The notes below the pieces were generated by a model, which saw nothing but the letters and a program-made list of their open reading frames with translations, was not told the origin of the DNA and searched no databases. The position numbers were made by a program, and so were the translations under genes. This document shows positions 11,652 to 25,013 of a stretch of 64,000 nucleotides of DNA, piece by piece; position 1 is the first letter of the stretch; each line of letters starts with the position of its first letter. Source of the DNA: Certhia americana (Eukaryota; Chordata; Aves; Passeriformes; Certhiidae); NCBI GenBank assembly GCA_018697195.1, contig JAGMWU010000039.1, forward strand, positions 573,817 through 637,816. The letters are read 5' to 3'.

Positions 11652-14600
11652 AGTTGCCTTTGGCTAGAGATCAATCACAGAAAGTTTCAGCCCCATCAGA
11701 GAATGTTTTGGAAACATATGAGGCCGTAAGCAGATGATCTGATCCTGATGCCACTTAGCTCACAGATGCCTGAGTCCTGCCAGCATCTGTGCAGTTTTGA
11801 GCAGCAAAAGTGCTGTGGATTTAACCACAGCTTGCCCCCATGAGCTGGGATTGAGCTCGGGCTGTGGGCTATCCCAGCAGCCTCGGCACTGGCACTTGCT
11901 GAGGGTGGAAAGAGACAGTGAAATGTGCTGTCGCAGCCCTTGCTCCCCTGAGCAGCAGTGGTGAATGGGACTATTCATGTGCTTAAGACCAGGACCCACC
12001 TAGCCATGCTATAAATAGTGAGCTTCAAACCTCAGAAGATAAAGTGCTTTAATTCAGGTGGAAATCCTAGCTTTCAGGTGCTTATCTTGACCAGCTGTAT
12101 TTGGCCTGCCAAATGCATTTTGGCTTGGTGTTTTAGCACTTCAGGCGCTGGGCTGAACTGCTATGAAGGGCAAATATTGATTAAAATAATATTTATCTGC
12201 TCTGCCTAAATCATCCATCCCTTCTTATATGCATAAGGTTTTCCTAAGGACTGAAGGCTCTAGCAGAAGCAGGTGTTTGGAATATGCTGACCATTGGGAT
12301 GAGTTTGTGCAACTCATCAACACTCCCAAAAACCATCCAGTTTTTGGCTATCCAGTGCGTTTGTGCATCTGTGCCTGCTGCTGGCACCAGGGGTAGTGCC
12401 CTCTCTGCAGTTTTCTTTCCTGTCCAAAAGAGCCTGGAGAGTCATTTTTTCAAGGAGACAGGAGCAATTGCCTCATCAGACTGTCATTATCTTGCACCCT
12501 GGAAGTGAAGAAAATATGATAAATTGTTTGGTGAAGCTGATTTTAAAAAAAAAAAAAACACGTGTCCCTTTCAACCTCTAGCAATACAGCTGTACTTACT
12601 TTAAATTACTTGGGGTACAGCACTGAAAATTATGTATCTTGTGTTATTTCTCATGAATGTTCCTGAGGAAAGGAGGATCTGTAAACTTTCTGCTCCAATA
12701 CTTATGGAAATTCAGGAGCTGGTCTTTTAAGCCAAGCTAGCACATCTTTCTACTGGAGCTGCTGCTTGTCTTACTCTTCCATGGGTATTCCTAGGGCAGC
12801 TGTCAGTGGCAGGACATTGGGTGCAACACAGCCTTGGTCTCACCTGCTAAAATTGCTTCTATGCCCCAGTTTTTATAGGTGCAGTACCCAGCACAGATAT
12901 CCAACATAATCTGTCCCCCTTCTTGGCCAAACTGTGCCATACAATACTGCCATGTCATTTGAACTACAAAATTAAATTCCAGTCTGGGGTTTCATATACT
13001 CTAAAAAGAACACCCTGTCAACAACTCTGGTGCACATGTGCTGCAGTTTGGGCAGATACTGGCTCCACCTGTTGTTTCATTTCCCCCATTAGTTATCTAG
13101 GATGCCAGCACCCTTGGAGGCACCTCCTTCTGTTATAAATAAAACTTGAAATGAAAGACTATTGTGAAGCTGTAGAAGATACCCAATTCATGCCACTCCA
13201 GGTCTTGGCAACCCAAGCTGGATGGTTTCATGGGTGGCGTCCAGCCTGCTGAAGATGTTACTTTTATCATGCAAATTGATGTATCTGAAAATGTTTGTTG
13301 GAGAAAAATTTTTTAAGTATGGCAAAAAAGTTGCTGGTAACTAAGAAATGAGGACTATTTAGCTATTTTTCCTAGTCACAGGGTATACTCAGTTTTCCTT
13401 CAAAAACTATCCACCTGCCAGGAGATATTTCCTTATTTTATTATTAATTTTGCCAATGTGCTGTTTGAAGGGGGTGTCTGATCTGATTTTTGGTCATCAA
13501 AACAAACACCAGTGTCAACAGGAAGAATGCAGGACCTGATGAAAACAAAAAGGTAGAACTTCTTAAGACTTTTTAGCTGATAAATGTTGTCCAAAAGTAT
13601 TAATCATCTTAAATTCTTTAATCATTAGCAATGAAGCCCTGAGCCCTAGCAGCGCTGTCAGTGCTCTGCTGCCTGTGAAAAGCTGCACATCACTTGTTGC
13701 TGGTGAATCAAATCCTTACAATTCCTGTACAGATGTTTTATGTAAGAAACATAAGTGACATGCCAAAGGAGGCATTTTTTCTGGTTCTTTTCCTGCAAAA
13801 CCCTTCAAAGAGGTATCCCTGGACCTTGCAGACTGGGAAGTTCCAGAAAGAAAACTGCATTCCTGAGGATGGGTTTGGAGCATGTGCAGATCCCTGCAGA
13901 TTCATCGGAGTCAAGGAGTAGCACTTCTTTTCAATGACATCCTGGGGCCAGGACTTCCATCCATTAATTATATGAAAGAGGACCTCCTTTAGTCAAACCT
14001 GCCAATTTTTAATGTAATTGAATGTCACCTTATCCTCCTATGACTAGGGAAGAAAAGCAGAAGCTCTTGCTCAACATCCATTTGTTTTATGCCCTTACAT
14101 ATTTTTTGTGCCATTTGAGGCTTTGTGTGTCTGATAAAAGCAGGGGAAGGCTGTATTTACCAGAATATGAGCTTGAGGTACCAGGAACTAAATTGAAGAA
14201 TAAGTGTCCTGCTTTTTTTTGGCTGACAGAAGGGCTGCAAGTGGTGCTCCCTCAGGTAAAGGACAGGTTGTAGGCAAAAGAAGGTGCCATGGCTCTCTGG
14301 AGTCTCTGCTGGTGATCATTGAGCAAGAGACCCCTTGTTTTGCACCATCTCACAGTTTTTTTCTGTGCTGGCCTGACTTATCCTCATAGATAAGTGAATC
14401 AGGACCATCCTTGTTAGTAATATTCAATGCATAACCTTCATACTGTGACAATTTAAAAAAGAGGCTTTATGAAATATGAAAACATGGCATGAGAAATATT
14501 TCTTTTGTTTTCTGACATTTGAATAATTTTCTCTTTCCTTTGGGAAATAAAGTGATTGGAAACAACTTTTAGGAAGTATGCAAAATAAGCTTGCATTTAT

Positions 14601-16813
14601 AAGTAAACATGAAGTAAACGTGTTGCTTTCAGCCAGTTTTAAAAGTTGATTCTGACAGTTTCAATTCAGTAAATATTGATAAGCAGACAGAAACCCCCTT
14701 TCTCTCAAAGTCCAAGCATTGAATTCAGGTGTCACCTTTTTGATGGTACCTGCCAATTAAACATATCCCTTCATAACCTCATAGAGGAAGTTGGCTGCAA
14801 ATAGGGTGAGTCAAACTCATCAAGCTGCCTTATGAATTCTTCTTTTTTGTGTTTAGAATAACTCCTTCTTACAAGATGATGAACTGCCAGTCACATAGGA
14901 AGAGAAAAGCAGACACTTCTTTTCTGGATAGATTAAACTCTCCAGAGGATGGTGAAAGCGAAGCAAATCAAGTACATCATCTTTCATATTCACATCAACC
15001 CATCTATTGTGGAAAACATCAGAAGTCAGCGTTTTCTCACTCAGCTGAAATATTATTCCTGTGCTATTTCTAGACTGAAGAGACAAATATTGGAGAAGTG
15101 AACACTTAATAATCCCCCAAAGGAAAGAAAAAACACTGAAAAAGGCAGAGCAAAGTCCCACTGTATGTCAGCCAGTGCTGCTGCATTCAGAGAGGGACCC
15201 TGGGAAGAGCAAATGCTAGTTCCTGGGACTCAGGGAGCTAGGTGGTTCCACCAGTAGCTGTCTCTTTCTCTCTCTCAAGAATTTTTGTTTATTATTTCTG
15301 CTTCTTTTATGAGAACATGGCTGTGGAGAAGGACTAGCCAGAGGACCAGGGACTGGTGCAAGGAGGTCAAATTATATTGGTCTTGTGCTATTTAATGAAA
15401 AGAAAAGCAGACCAGCCACCAGATAAGCACAGGTGAGAGAACAGGCAGGTGACAGATTTCCTGTGCTAGAAGGTGGGTGGTGGCTGTCAGTGTGTGATCC
15501 TGTGGCCTGGAAGTTCTTCCAGAACTGGCTTTCTTTTGGTGGACCCCACACCGTTTTCCCCAGTGGAGTGCCAGGGGACCAGAGCCCACTCTGTGACTGG
15601 AGCACCAGTTCAAAGCAGCATGCACAGCTGAAATGAGGCGTAAAATGTTTTCTGCTTAGTCATTAGATCTTTGCCTGTACCCAGAGATGATTTAATGGCT
15701 CCTGGGTAAACACTGGTACTTCAAAGAATGTGCTAATTTGGCTTTAGAAATGAGAAGGCAGGTAAGATGCATGACCTCTGCTGAGGCATCTTTTGATATC
15801 CCACATTAATACTGGGGTTTGATGGTTGTTCATTTTTCCATCTCAAAGGGAATCTTCAGTAATGGCTTATTCTGCCTGCCTGCAGGCTCGGTTTCTCACT
15901 TGGCTGTTGGTTGTGAAGTATACATTGCATACATTAGGGAGTAAAGCTGAGCCACTTTTTGCAATGCCACGAGTGGGACAGAGTAAAATGTAGAAAAGAA
16001 ATCAGTCCTATATTTCCAAGTATCAGATGTGCTTGAAATGCGAGCATATCTTTCAGGAAGTTTAAGTTAATATTCCTAGGATAACACTCCCACGTCTCTT
16101 CTGTGCTCATCCACATTTATCAATGGTGTACGTGCCTGTAGTGCAAAGCACCTATAGACGAGGATCCGTGAGTCTCAGACCCCTTAGTCTTCTGTAGTCA
16201 TCCCTGGTAGTATCTCAGCATGATTTCTGGCTTTTTCTGTCATTAACATGTAGTGAAATATTGTTTGGAAAGTATGCAAAGATTTCTCTTTGTGGCAACA
16301 GATGGTAACAAGGCATGGCACAGCCACTGCAGCGCATGCATCCCATGCATGTAGGGTGAATCACTGCCCATTTTTCCTGTTAATGACTCAGCAGCTCAAG
16401 GAGCGGGTGGGACCTCTTGTGGTCCTGATCTGCTCAGTGGGCCCAGTCAAAAGCCACTCTTGTGCAAGGCATTTGGCCAAAGTGGGCTTGCTGATGACAG
16501 TAGGTCAGAGGTGTAGCTGGATGGCCCAGAGAATGCCTCATCAGCATGACCACATCTGCAGCATTGTTATTTGCATGCTGGTGGGACTCCCAAGGAAGAG
16601 GACTGCAAACCTGATGGTTATATTCTGTTTCCAGAGCCCTTGCAGGTGGTCGATTATGGCTGCTGTGTTCATTTTTTGGCCATTTTCCTGTACAAGGCAC
16701 AGAATTATGTAGGGTGTGCCAGTCATTCCTTTCTGTACAGCACATGACACTGAGGTGCCATGGGAAACTGGGATGTGCTTTTCTTCTTGGAGCTGTTCAT
16801 CCTTCAGCTTTCC

Positions 16814-16837
16814 AGCTTCTTGCTTAAGCATGAAGCT
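16814..16837. repeat. Imperfect 24-base palindrome
   Basis: AGCTTC and GAAGCT arms flank a perfect inner palindrome TGCTTAAGCA, with one mismatched pair between. The core GCTTAAGC recurs directly at 16835-16842. Confidence 0.75.
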
Positions 16838-17012
16838 TAAGCTCATACATATCCTCATACTGACTCGTCAGTAGCTGTTAAAAAACATGGATTTTCCGGG
16901 AGTTTTCTTACTGCTACTTGGTCCCTGCTGTAAATCAAACAGCTTGGATCAATCAAAAAGTTGTCAGGAAATTTACAGCTTTGGAGACTGTGCCCCTGTT
17001 AAATAAATGTTA

Positions 17013-17040
17013 AGCATGTTAAAACATAATTTAACATGCT
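17013..17040. repeat. Inverted repeat, 11-base arms and 6-base loop
   Basis: AGCATGTTAAA (17013-17023) and TTTAACATGCT (17030-17040) are exact reverse complements around ACATAA. The stem is too short for a microRNA precursor and is not followed by a U-run. No terminator or RNA gene is claimed. Confidence 0.85.
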
Positions 17041-19977
17041 CACATCCACGGAAATCTTTGATGGTGTACCTGTCATCAGACATGGTGGCTGGTGTACCCA
17101 TATAAAGAGGACATTAGGGTATAAAGATTTTTTTCCCCTATGGGGTTTCAAAATTCATATTAACTAACTGCTACACTAGAAAAGACTTTTAAAATAAGGA
17201 ATAGCTACATAAGAGAACTAAGAGAGCTGCTCAGGAAGATGTGTTTAGAAGGTTCATGTCAGAAAAAGGATTTTAGAAATGGAAAATCTTTCATTAGATC
17301 CATTAATGTTATAATTCCACCAAGCTTTGCACTAAAGCAATTAAAGGTGTTACACTAGAAATCAAGACCAAAGAAAACAGTTGGTGAACATGGCGTATAT
17401 AAGTACTTTGTGTTCTGATAAAAGAATGCCTAATGTAATTTCTTAGTCAGTAGGTGTCATAGTTCACATCTCAGTGTCCCTGTGCTTGGAAGTCCAACAC
17501 AGGACTTCAGCAGTCTGGGTTCCATGAAACATTTTCATACTTTGCTTTGATTGAGACATCGTACCTGGCCTCAGGAAAAGCACTTAGCTGCCCCGTCTCT
17601 CTTCTGTAAAACAGAGGTAGCATTTCCACTCTTCTCCAGGGCATTATTAAAAAAACCAACAAAAACCCAAACATACCCTAAAGCCTGAGACATGCAGACA
17701 TCCCAATTGGTAGGACCTCAGATAAAGTACACTGTTTGCTTGAATCTTCTAAAAATCTGTATAAAACATGCAAGGATATAAAAATGTATGCCCACAAATT
17801 CAAATGTGGTCAGTTTTAGGAATATGAAACAGTCACACTGATATTATTATCACTGGGATTATGATGATTCAGAGCACGATGCTGACACCAACACTACCTG
17901 ACCAGGATGAGGAGAAAGCAAGTCCCAGTCTCTGTGAAGAGTAAAATGTCTAACCAGACAAACCGTAAGAGAGTAAGAATAAGCAAGTCAAAGATGAAGT
18001 CTTTGCAGTGTTTCCCTCCTTTCTTCCCTTCCAGACTGCCTCATTTCCCACCTCTCTCCCTGCAAAGGGCCTCTTCCCTTCCTCTCCCTCTCTGCTTTCC
18101 TACTGCCCTGCCTGTGGGGTGCCAGGGTGCTCTATGGAGAGCAGCTGCCTTCTGCCCTGCCGCAGCTCTTCGGAGGAGAACCTGCACTGCAAGTTTCAGC
18201 TCAAAACAAACATTCATGGCTGAGTTATGAACCCCCAGAGGGATAGATGGTGAAGTGAATTAAAGCACTAACTCTTTGGCTTGAAGCCACATTAGGACAA
18301 AAGTTAGAGTGAGTTTTAGGGTTAACTTTCATTTATTGGTATGGCTTGGGTTTGGACGTGGCAAAGAAGACCAGGAATGAAAGGACACTGGGGGAGACAG
18401 ATTGGTGAGGTTTCAGGAGGAGCCTACACAGTGCTCCAGCCAGTCTGACCTAGTTACTGATGACAAGTTTTGACATTTCAGGAAATGTTTAAACTATGGA
18501 AGCAAAAACCAACACCCATGGACAGCCCTCTGGAGCAAGGGCCTGTGGGAAGAGAAGACACCCAGTGTGGCTCTGCCTGGGCGGCTGCCCTGCTTGGTTG
18601 GGAAGGGTCTCCCAGGGAAAGACTTCCAGCCATCCTACACCATCCCATTTTTCCATTCATCCTCTCAAAAAAACCCCAAACCTTAACCCTGAGTTTAGAG
18701 CTGCATGTAAAGCTTCTGCTCTCCTCACATCCCCCTTAGGGAATGAGTAGCAATGCTCAAAAGCTTTTGTTTAAATCATCCAGGCATACTAAGGCTGAAT
18801 AACAGAAGGTTGTTTTTGCTAAACTCAGAGGCAGATCCTTAAGAAGTGTGTATGTACACGTCAGTGTTTGCTCTTCCTCTCCCACATCAACAGTTGTCTG
18901 AGAGTCTAATTCAATTTGCTGTTTGTAAGGTGGGAAACAGAGGAATAAAAACATTAGGGAAGGTTGTCTGAATAATAGTCTTTCCCTCAGGATAAAAAAA
19001 AAAACCTGTTTTCAGTATATGTGAGCCACCACATTTGAGAACATTTTTAGCCATTCATTCATGTAAGGAACCCAAGGCTCTTGAGGAGGCTCTCCAGCCC
19101 TTGGCTTGAGGTGTGGGAGGGGTTGGGAAGGAATGTGTCCGGGCAGGGAGGAGTGGCTGAAAAAGGGGTGAGGCAGTGAGCTGGAGAGGGACTCTCTCTG
19201 AATAACAGATTAGCTAGAGAGATTTCTAATTTTTCTAATATTCTAAGCCACAGGACAGGATGCACCAGTATCCATGCTGGATGGCAGAGATGCTGCAGTT
19301 TTCCTGCACTGGACTGATGTTTACTGTCCTCTGGCAGTCTTTCTGCAGCATCCCTGGTGCTGCAGACTCAGTGGCAGCTAAAATGCTCCCTTTCAGGAAG
19401 CAATGTAGGACAAGTGTTCAGTGCTGCTTTCTGGAGCCAAAGCATCTCCTTCCAATTCAAAAAAGTCTCTTTCTATATAAAGAGATGCTGCACCTTTGAA
19501 GGGAGCCCTTTCAATGGAGGGTTGTGACTCAGAAGACTTAGAAAGGGTTTTTACCCTTCTGATCAGGAATGCTCTCAAACCCAGGCTGAGAGAGAAAAGG
19601 ATGGTGACTGATTTCACTGATCACCTCTGTCAGAGCATTAAGGGTCCTGATGGATAAACATCCTGTTGGATAAATAGGCTGATGGCTTGAAGGGCTTCAA
19701 ATAAATCACTGTGACCCCTTTATTGTTTCTTAAACAGAAAAGAAAGCCAGTAAAAGGAAAGGGAGCTGGGATTGAAACCATTTTAGATCCATTCCTTTCC
19801 TCATACACCTGCAGATGCTGCACTCAGGTGTCTTCTGCACTCTCCAAATTTCTTCCTTCTCCTTCCAATCCATTCCCTGGTCCTTTAGGCAAACTTTATG
19901 GACACTATTTCTCATTTAAAGTTTTATATGATTTGATCTACCAGAAAGAAGAAAACACAAAAGAAAGGACACACCAC

Positions 19978-20025
19978 TTTTTTTTTTTTTTTTTTCCTTT
20001 TTTGTTTTTTGTTGTTGTTGTTGTT
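19978..20025. repeat. T tract followed by (GTT)5
   Basis: A run of 18 T (19978-19995) is followed by CC, further T runs and five GTT units (20011-20025). It is low-complexity DNA, and the open frame crossing it is not a gene. Confidence 0.9.
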
Positions 20026-23000
20026 AAATGTATATAGTCAGTTTGTTCCTAACTTTGGTAGGGCTTGTGGAAACATATAACAGATGTTAAGTTAGAGGCT
20101 AACAAAAATCCTATAGCAGTTCTTGCACCATGGTAACTACTCCAGCAGGTGTATATGGGCAGAGCAAGGAATGCTCTGCCAGATGCCACTCAGTCAAAAA
20201 GTAGCTAACCTTAATCCTGCCTATTCCTATAGTCATGTGTACATGCTCTGAGAGATTAGTGCTGATAGGCAAATCTACTGGATGTATTTCTGACTCAACA
20301 CCTGAAAACAGGGTAGGTACAGCTTCTGCCAATCACTCAAATTAATACACAAAATGGGGGGGGTGGTATTCACAGTGCTGGTAAATACCAAGTGATGCAG
20401 TACATACAGGTTGCATGTAGAAAAACAAAGTAAAGTGAACCAAAAAGTTATCATTTAAATTTTGGCTGTATAGGCTTGGGGGTTTTTTTGAGAACTTGCA
20501 GAAAGCAAACTGAATAGTACATCAGTATACTAAACTGTTGGTATATGCCTCAGGATCGCTGAAAGGAAAGTTAATAAGCTGCATTGCATTTCTGTTTTAA
20601 GTTCTTAAAATGCATCATGAACAAATATGTGTGCAGGTTCATCAAGATTTATATCACTGAATTTTCATGTGGTAGCCTCTGCAGAGAATTGACTGTGGAA
20701 AAGAAAAAAATACGTATAATTATTTTTAACAGTTCATAAACACCATGAAATGAATTGTTTTCTAATGTGAAAAAAATTATCCACAAACAAAAAAGACTTG
20801 GATGTCTCTGGATTTTTATATCAGAAACCAGTTCGTCTCCCCCAATGAGCAAGGCCTCATAACAGTAAAATACTCTGTGTGAAAAGCAGCAACACATTTT
20901 TAGAGTTCCTGTACTGACAGAGGTGAGTTTTGCAGTAATATCTCACACAATTGCTTTTGAAATGTGGCAGAAGAAGAACGAGCACCTGATCCTGCACAGC
21001 TTGGCATCCACGTGGGAAAAGCAGTTGCCTGGCATGCCATTGATGCTAAAGACATATTTGTCACAAGCCTTGCAACCTGTACTGCTTTGTTGTAGACAGC
21101 AAACTCTGGAAGGAAATAGCCATAACTCCCAATTCCAGCTGGCTGGGAATTTTGCAAGGAAACTGCTTTCCCATGGAAGTCAGGCATGTTTGTCAAACAG
21201 AGATGGGCTGGGAAGCAGGGAGGTTAAACCCTTGCTAGAAACCACCCCCCCTCTTCCCTCTGGGATTTGCTTTTAAAAGTCTCATCTACAGGATATGTAT
21301 TTTTCCTACAGAAAATTGGGAGAAGCACCTATGCTGAACAACCCCAAATTTTTCAGAGTGTTTCACGGCTATATGTGTAAGTTACAATATTCATTAAAAG
21401 TTATTGTGAAATTCTTCTCTATCTCAAATAAAAATATAACATTACTTTATATATCAAAGTGATCTACACACTATAATTTAGAAAAATAACTCAGCATGTG
21501 ATTTATGTATTTCCAGAAAATGACAGCTCTGTGCACCCTGAGTTCATTATTTACACATGCATTCACAGCCACCAATCATCCCATCTCCTGCGGATTTCTA
21601 ACAAAATATCACCATTTGTAGTAGCGGAACACTGACCATGTCTTTTCAGCGGTACAAATATTATTTCACTTGCTGCAGCAAAACACTAAGATATGTGCTT
21701 CTTCTATGAAATAATGTAGTAAAAGCTGTGATGGTTTCAGTGGGTTTAGAAGGCTTCATTGAAGTAGCTCTTATAAGCAAGCAGTAATCACAGAAAAACA
21801 ACATAGATTTAATAGTTTAGAAATTTTTTTCATTGCATATTGACTACCTATTTTCAACTTTATGTATTTTGAGGATATGCAGCACTTAAAATTTCTAGCT
21901 TCTTTTTCTGATACCATATCTGTATGTTTGTTAGCCTACAGGACACTGTGGTGTTTTTTAAGTGCTTGTAAGCCTCTGTTTTGTGTGCTTACATTTTTTT
22001 GGTGCTTGAGTATTTTTTTCCTGATATAATCCCTCAGATTTATTCTCTTTTAATTTTTCTCCAGCTGCATTGTTTATTTTAAATAGTATGGACAAGGACA
22101 CCTGCATAATTCTGCTAACAGTCTCATAAGAGAAAAATCTATTCACACCAAACTTTTTTTTTTTATTGTAGATGTTTCTATGGAATCACCTCATTTATAA
22201 TTCAGCGCACATTTAAATGCACTGTGTGAACCTGTGTTTCTCACAGCTTCATTATATTTCTCTCTTTGCACTCAGCATTATTCCTTTCTGAAGTTGCTCA
22301 GATTATGCTGTTATTGGGGAAAATAGCAGCTAAACCCACCTGTTGATCACACATTTGTATGTGTTGTAAATCCAGCCTGAATAGACTGTCACTGTGCCAA
22401 GTGCTGCGCTGATGTTTTGGGGGTATCAGTATGTGCACATTAACAGAGAAGACTGGCCCAGCACAACCCTTCCCCACTGCTAAATAAACCCAGCAGATAG
22501 CCATGTGCTTGGATTGCACTGAGAAATTGTTTCGGGATGCAGCTGGGAAGGAGGAGGTTAGAGGCAGCAGACGTGCCGAAGAAAACTGGAAGAACAAGAA
22601 CATGCCTTGTGTGAGCATTCCACAGGGTGTCAGTTCACGCTCTACTCGAAATATCCCTCGAAAGGCACAGTTGCAAAGGTTAAGATTCTCATATGATTGA
22701 AATAATTCCCATTTATGTGTTACTTGCTGACAAAACTGTTGACTTGTTTTCTACCATGTATTCCAAGATTTCAGAATTTGCCTCTGTCAAAACCCTGAAG
22801 CGAAACATTCTGAAGACATTTACTGTTCAGCTTGTAAGAAACAGTTTTGTTTGAACTGATTGCTTTGATTTGTTCTCTCTCTCTTTTTGACTTTCTATTT
22901 TCTCATCTGTGGAGTTCAACCATTATGAATTTTGGAGCTAATATGAGGGCCTAAAAAATAAAGATATGGATAGTTTGGTGCCTCAGATGCAGCAAGATAT

Positions 23001-23229
23001 GGTAAAGCAAATTATTACTGACTGATATGAACTAGGGATTGTAATCAAAACTACAAGGAGATCCTTATAGTACCATTACTTTAGTATTTAATTACTTTTG
23101 TCTCTGGAAATTTCTCTCAGCACTTTCTCTTCAGGTACTGTAGGTTTCTAGATGCAACTTTGATTTTCTCATTTGATCACTGATCTGGTGCTGACACTAG
23201 CAGAATAAAATTTCTAACAGAACCCTTCT
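20026..23229. other. Unique AT-rich sequence, no gene supported
   Basis: No exon, RNA gene or repeat family is recognised. Short open frames at 20.9-21.3 kb and 22.3-22.7 kb overlap in antisense and lack domains. Confidence 0.55.
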
Positions 23230-23303
23230 CATGGCAGGGAGGTTGGAACTGGATGATCTTTAGGGTCCCTTTTAACCCAAACCATTTTATGATTCTATGA
23301 TAA
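23230..23303 (+). mobile_element. CR1 LINE 3' terminus, plus strand
   Basis: About 74 bases run CATGGCAGGGAGGTTGGAAC, TGGATGATCTTTAGGGTCCC and AACCCAAACCATTTTATG, ending in GATTCTATGATAA. This matches the extreme 3' end of avian CR1, including the ATTCTATG-type terminus. It is a very short 5'-truncated insertion or remnant. Confidence 0.92.
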
Positions 23304-24763
23304 CAGGCACAGAACGCATAATCCTTCAATTTTTTGTTTTATTGAGATAAATATTTCATAAGGACATGATGAAGACAACACTCGTTTTCCATTTCTATTC
23401 CCCTGCACTGTGTCATGCTGCTGATTCCTGTCACAACAGTAAGGGGCTAAAGAAAGCACTGAATCTCTTTTTATTTTTGTAGCATTTCTCCTCATACCTC
23501 CAGTGTGTGAGAGTGTCTGGCAGTATTGATAGCCTCTCGCTTCACTAGCTCTTCTTTGTAGGGACATTAAAATTGATTTTCTTCATCTTGGCATATGAAG
23601 ACTCAAAAAGTGTGTTACATGCCCTATTGCCCAAAAATGTGCAGCCACAGAGCAAAGGTTCCAGTGACAGTGACTTTTATGGCACCAGGAGGCCTGAGCT
23701 GCTGAACTGGAGGAGAGGAGAGACAGACAAGCTTATTTATAGTGCTACTGAAGAATTAGCCTGCCTTTGAACCTGCTGCACAGATACCCTGATTGAAAAA
23801 TCTGCTCTCCTGACAGGGGGGAAGGCAGGGGTAGAAAGTGGAGCCAAAGTTTCAGGACACACCTGGTGATATAGGGGAAAAGGCATCGTCCCTCATGGCA
23901 GCACCTTGCCACGGGGGCTGCTGGGGACATATTTACGGCTCTGAGGTAATAAAGGTATAACTTAATGCTGGAAAAGGAACTGCTAAGAGAAAGCATGCAA
24001 GGAGAAATTCAGAAATAATGCATCACCAGAAGCTGAGAAAAGAATTCTGAGCATGAAGCAGCCAAATGACTGACACAGCTTCCCAGAGCCCAGTTAAACC
24101 AGGTTCCTTTGCTAATAAAAGTCCCATTGTCCAGTCTAAGGGTTAAAAGTAAGCATGACTTTAGCCAAAAGAAGGCTGGCTGAAAATAGAGATCTAAGAC
24201 AACATTTTAAAAGACCAAGATTATGCAGCAGAGAAAGTCTGTCATGATCACCTCAAAGAAAAAACACTCTTATCCTGAGTGCCATGTCAAAAGGACCAGT
24301 CTGTTTGCAGCTAATCTGTCAGTGAATTTAAAATATTCTGGGCTTATTTACAGGGATAGAGAAAGTGTCCAGTCGCCTGGGGACTGAGGCAACCAGTGTG
24401 CTGCCATGGGCACCTGATGATTCTACTATTGGGTCTTAAAGGGAAATAAAGACCTGGAAAGAGAGCCTGAGCATGCTGAATTCAATGGCATGGATCTTGT
24501 TAACACTGTAAAATCCAGGTTTGAGAATCTGTTAGATTTATGGATTGGATTTATCCCGTGTGATAATACGTTTGTTCTGTTGGATCATTGCAATAATGTG
24601 TTTTCCCATTTCTGTTTTTACACCTTTAGATAGTAGGAAAGCCAACACCTGGCTCATTTCCAAGTTAGTGGAAACCCTTTTCATGAGCAAAAGCTAATTT
24701 GGATTAAGGTCTTTAATGAGCACAGTTAGTTTAGAGTTAAGAGGAAAGGGAAGAGAAGTGATG
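23304..24763. other. Unique sequence, no gene supported
   Basis: Ordinary DNA with a slightly GC-richer patch near 23.66-23.93 kb. No recognisable feature was found. Confidence 0.55.
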
Positions 24764-24773
24764 AGAAAGAGAA

Positions 24774-24806
<33 letters not shown>

Positions 24807-24881
24807 AAGAGAAAGAGAAAGAGAAAGAGAAAGAGAAAGAGAAAGAGAAAGAGAAAGAGAAAGAGAAAGAGAAAGAGAAAG
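24764..24881. repeat. Polypurine GAAAGA microsatellite
   Basis: A GA/GAAAGA tract becomes a pure 6-base repeat for about 96 bases (about 16 units) before the assembly gap. One strand is all purine and the pattern is mirror-symmetric, a sequence class known to form triplex (H-DNA). Long Lys/Glu or Ser/Phe open frames across it are translation artefacts. Confidence 0.95.
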
Positions 24882-24957
24882 NNNNNNNNNNNNNNNNNNN
24901 NNNNNNNNNNNNNNNNNNNNNNNNNNNNNNNNNNNNNNNNNNNNNNNNNNNNNNNNN
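24882..24957. other. Assembly gap of 76 N
   Basis: There are 76 undetermined bases inside the GAAAGA repeat. The size is not a round placeholder, so it may be an estimate from linking reads. True repeat length is unknown. Confidence 0.98.
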
Positions 24958-24981
24958 ACAGAAAAAGAAAAACACGATTTA

Positions 24982-24982
<1 letters not shown>

Positions 24983-25012
<30 letters not shown>
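24983..25012 (+). repeat. Run of 30 A downstream of the gap
   Basis: An uninterrupted run of 30 A follows GAAAAAGAAAAACACGATTTAC. It could be the 3' tail of a retroposed sequence whose body lies in or before the gap, or an expanded homopolymer next to the microsatellite. Confidence 0.9.

Positions 25013-25013
<1 letters not shown>

Larger units (their letters stand above)
11652..19977. other. Long unique stretch, no gene supported
   Basis: Over 8 kb of ordinary DNA with no recognised mobile element or exon. Open frames overlap on both strands at 16290-16860, beginning with TTG rather than ATG on the plus strand. Their translations contain no motif I recognise. Two palindromic motifs at 16814-16837 and 17013-17040 are listed separately. 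A GC-richer patch at 18000-18180 is pyrimidine-rich on the plus strand. Confidence 0.5.
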
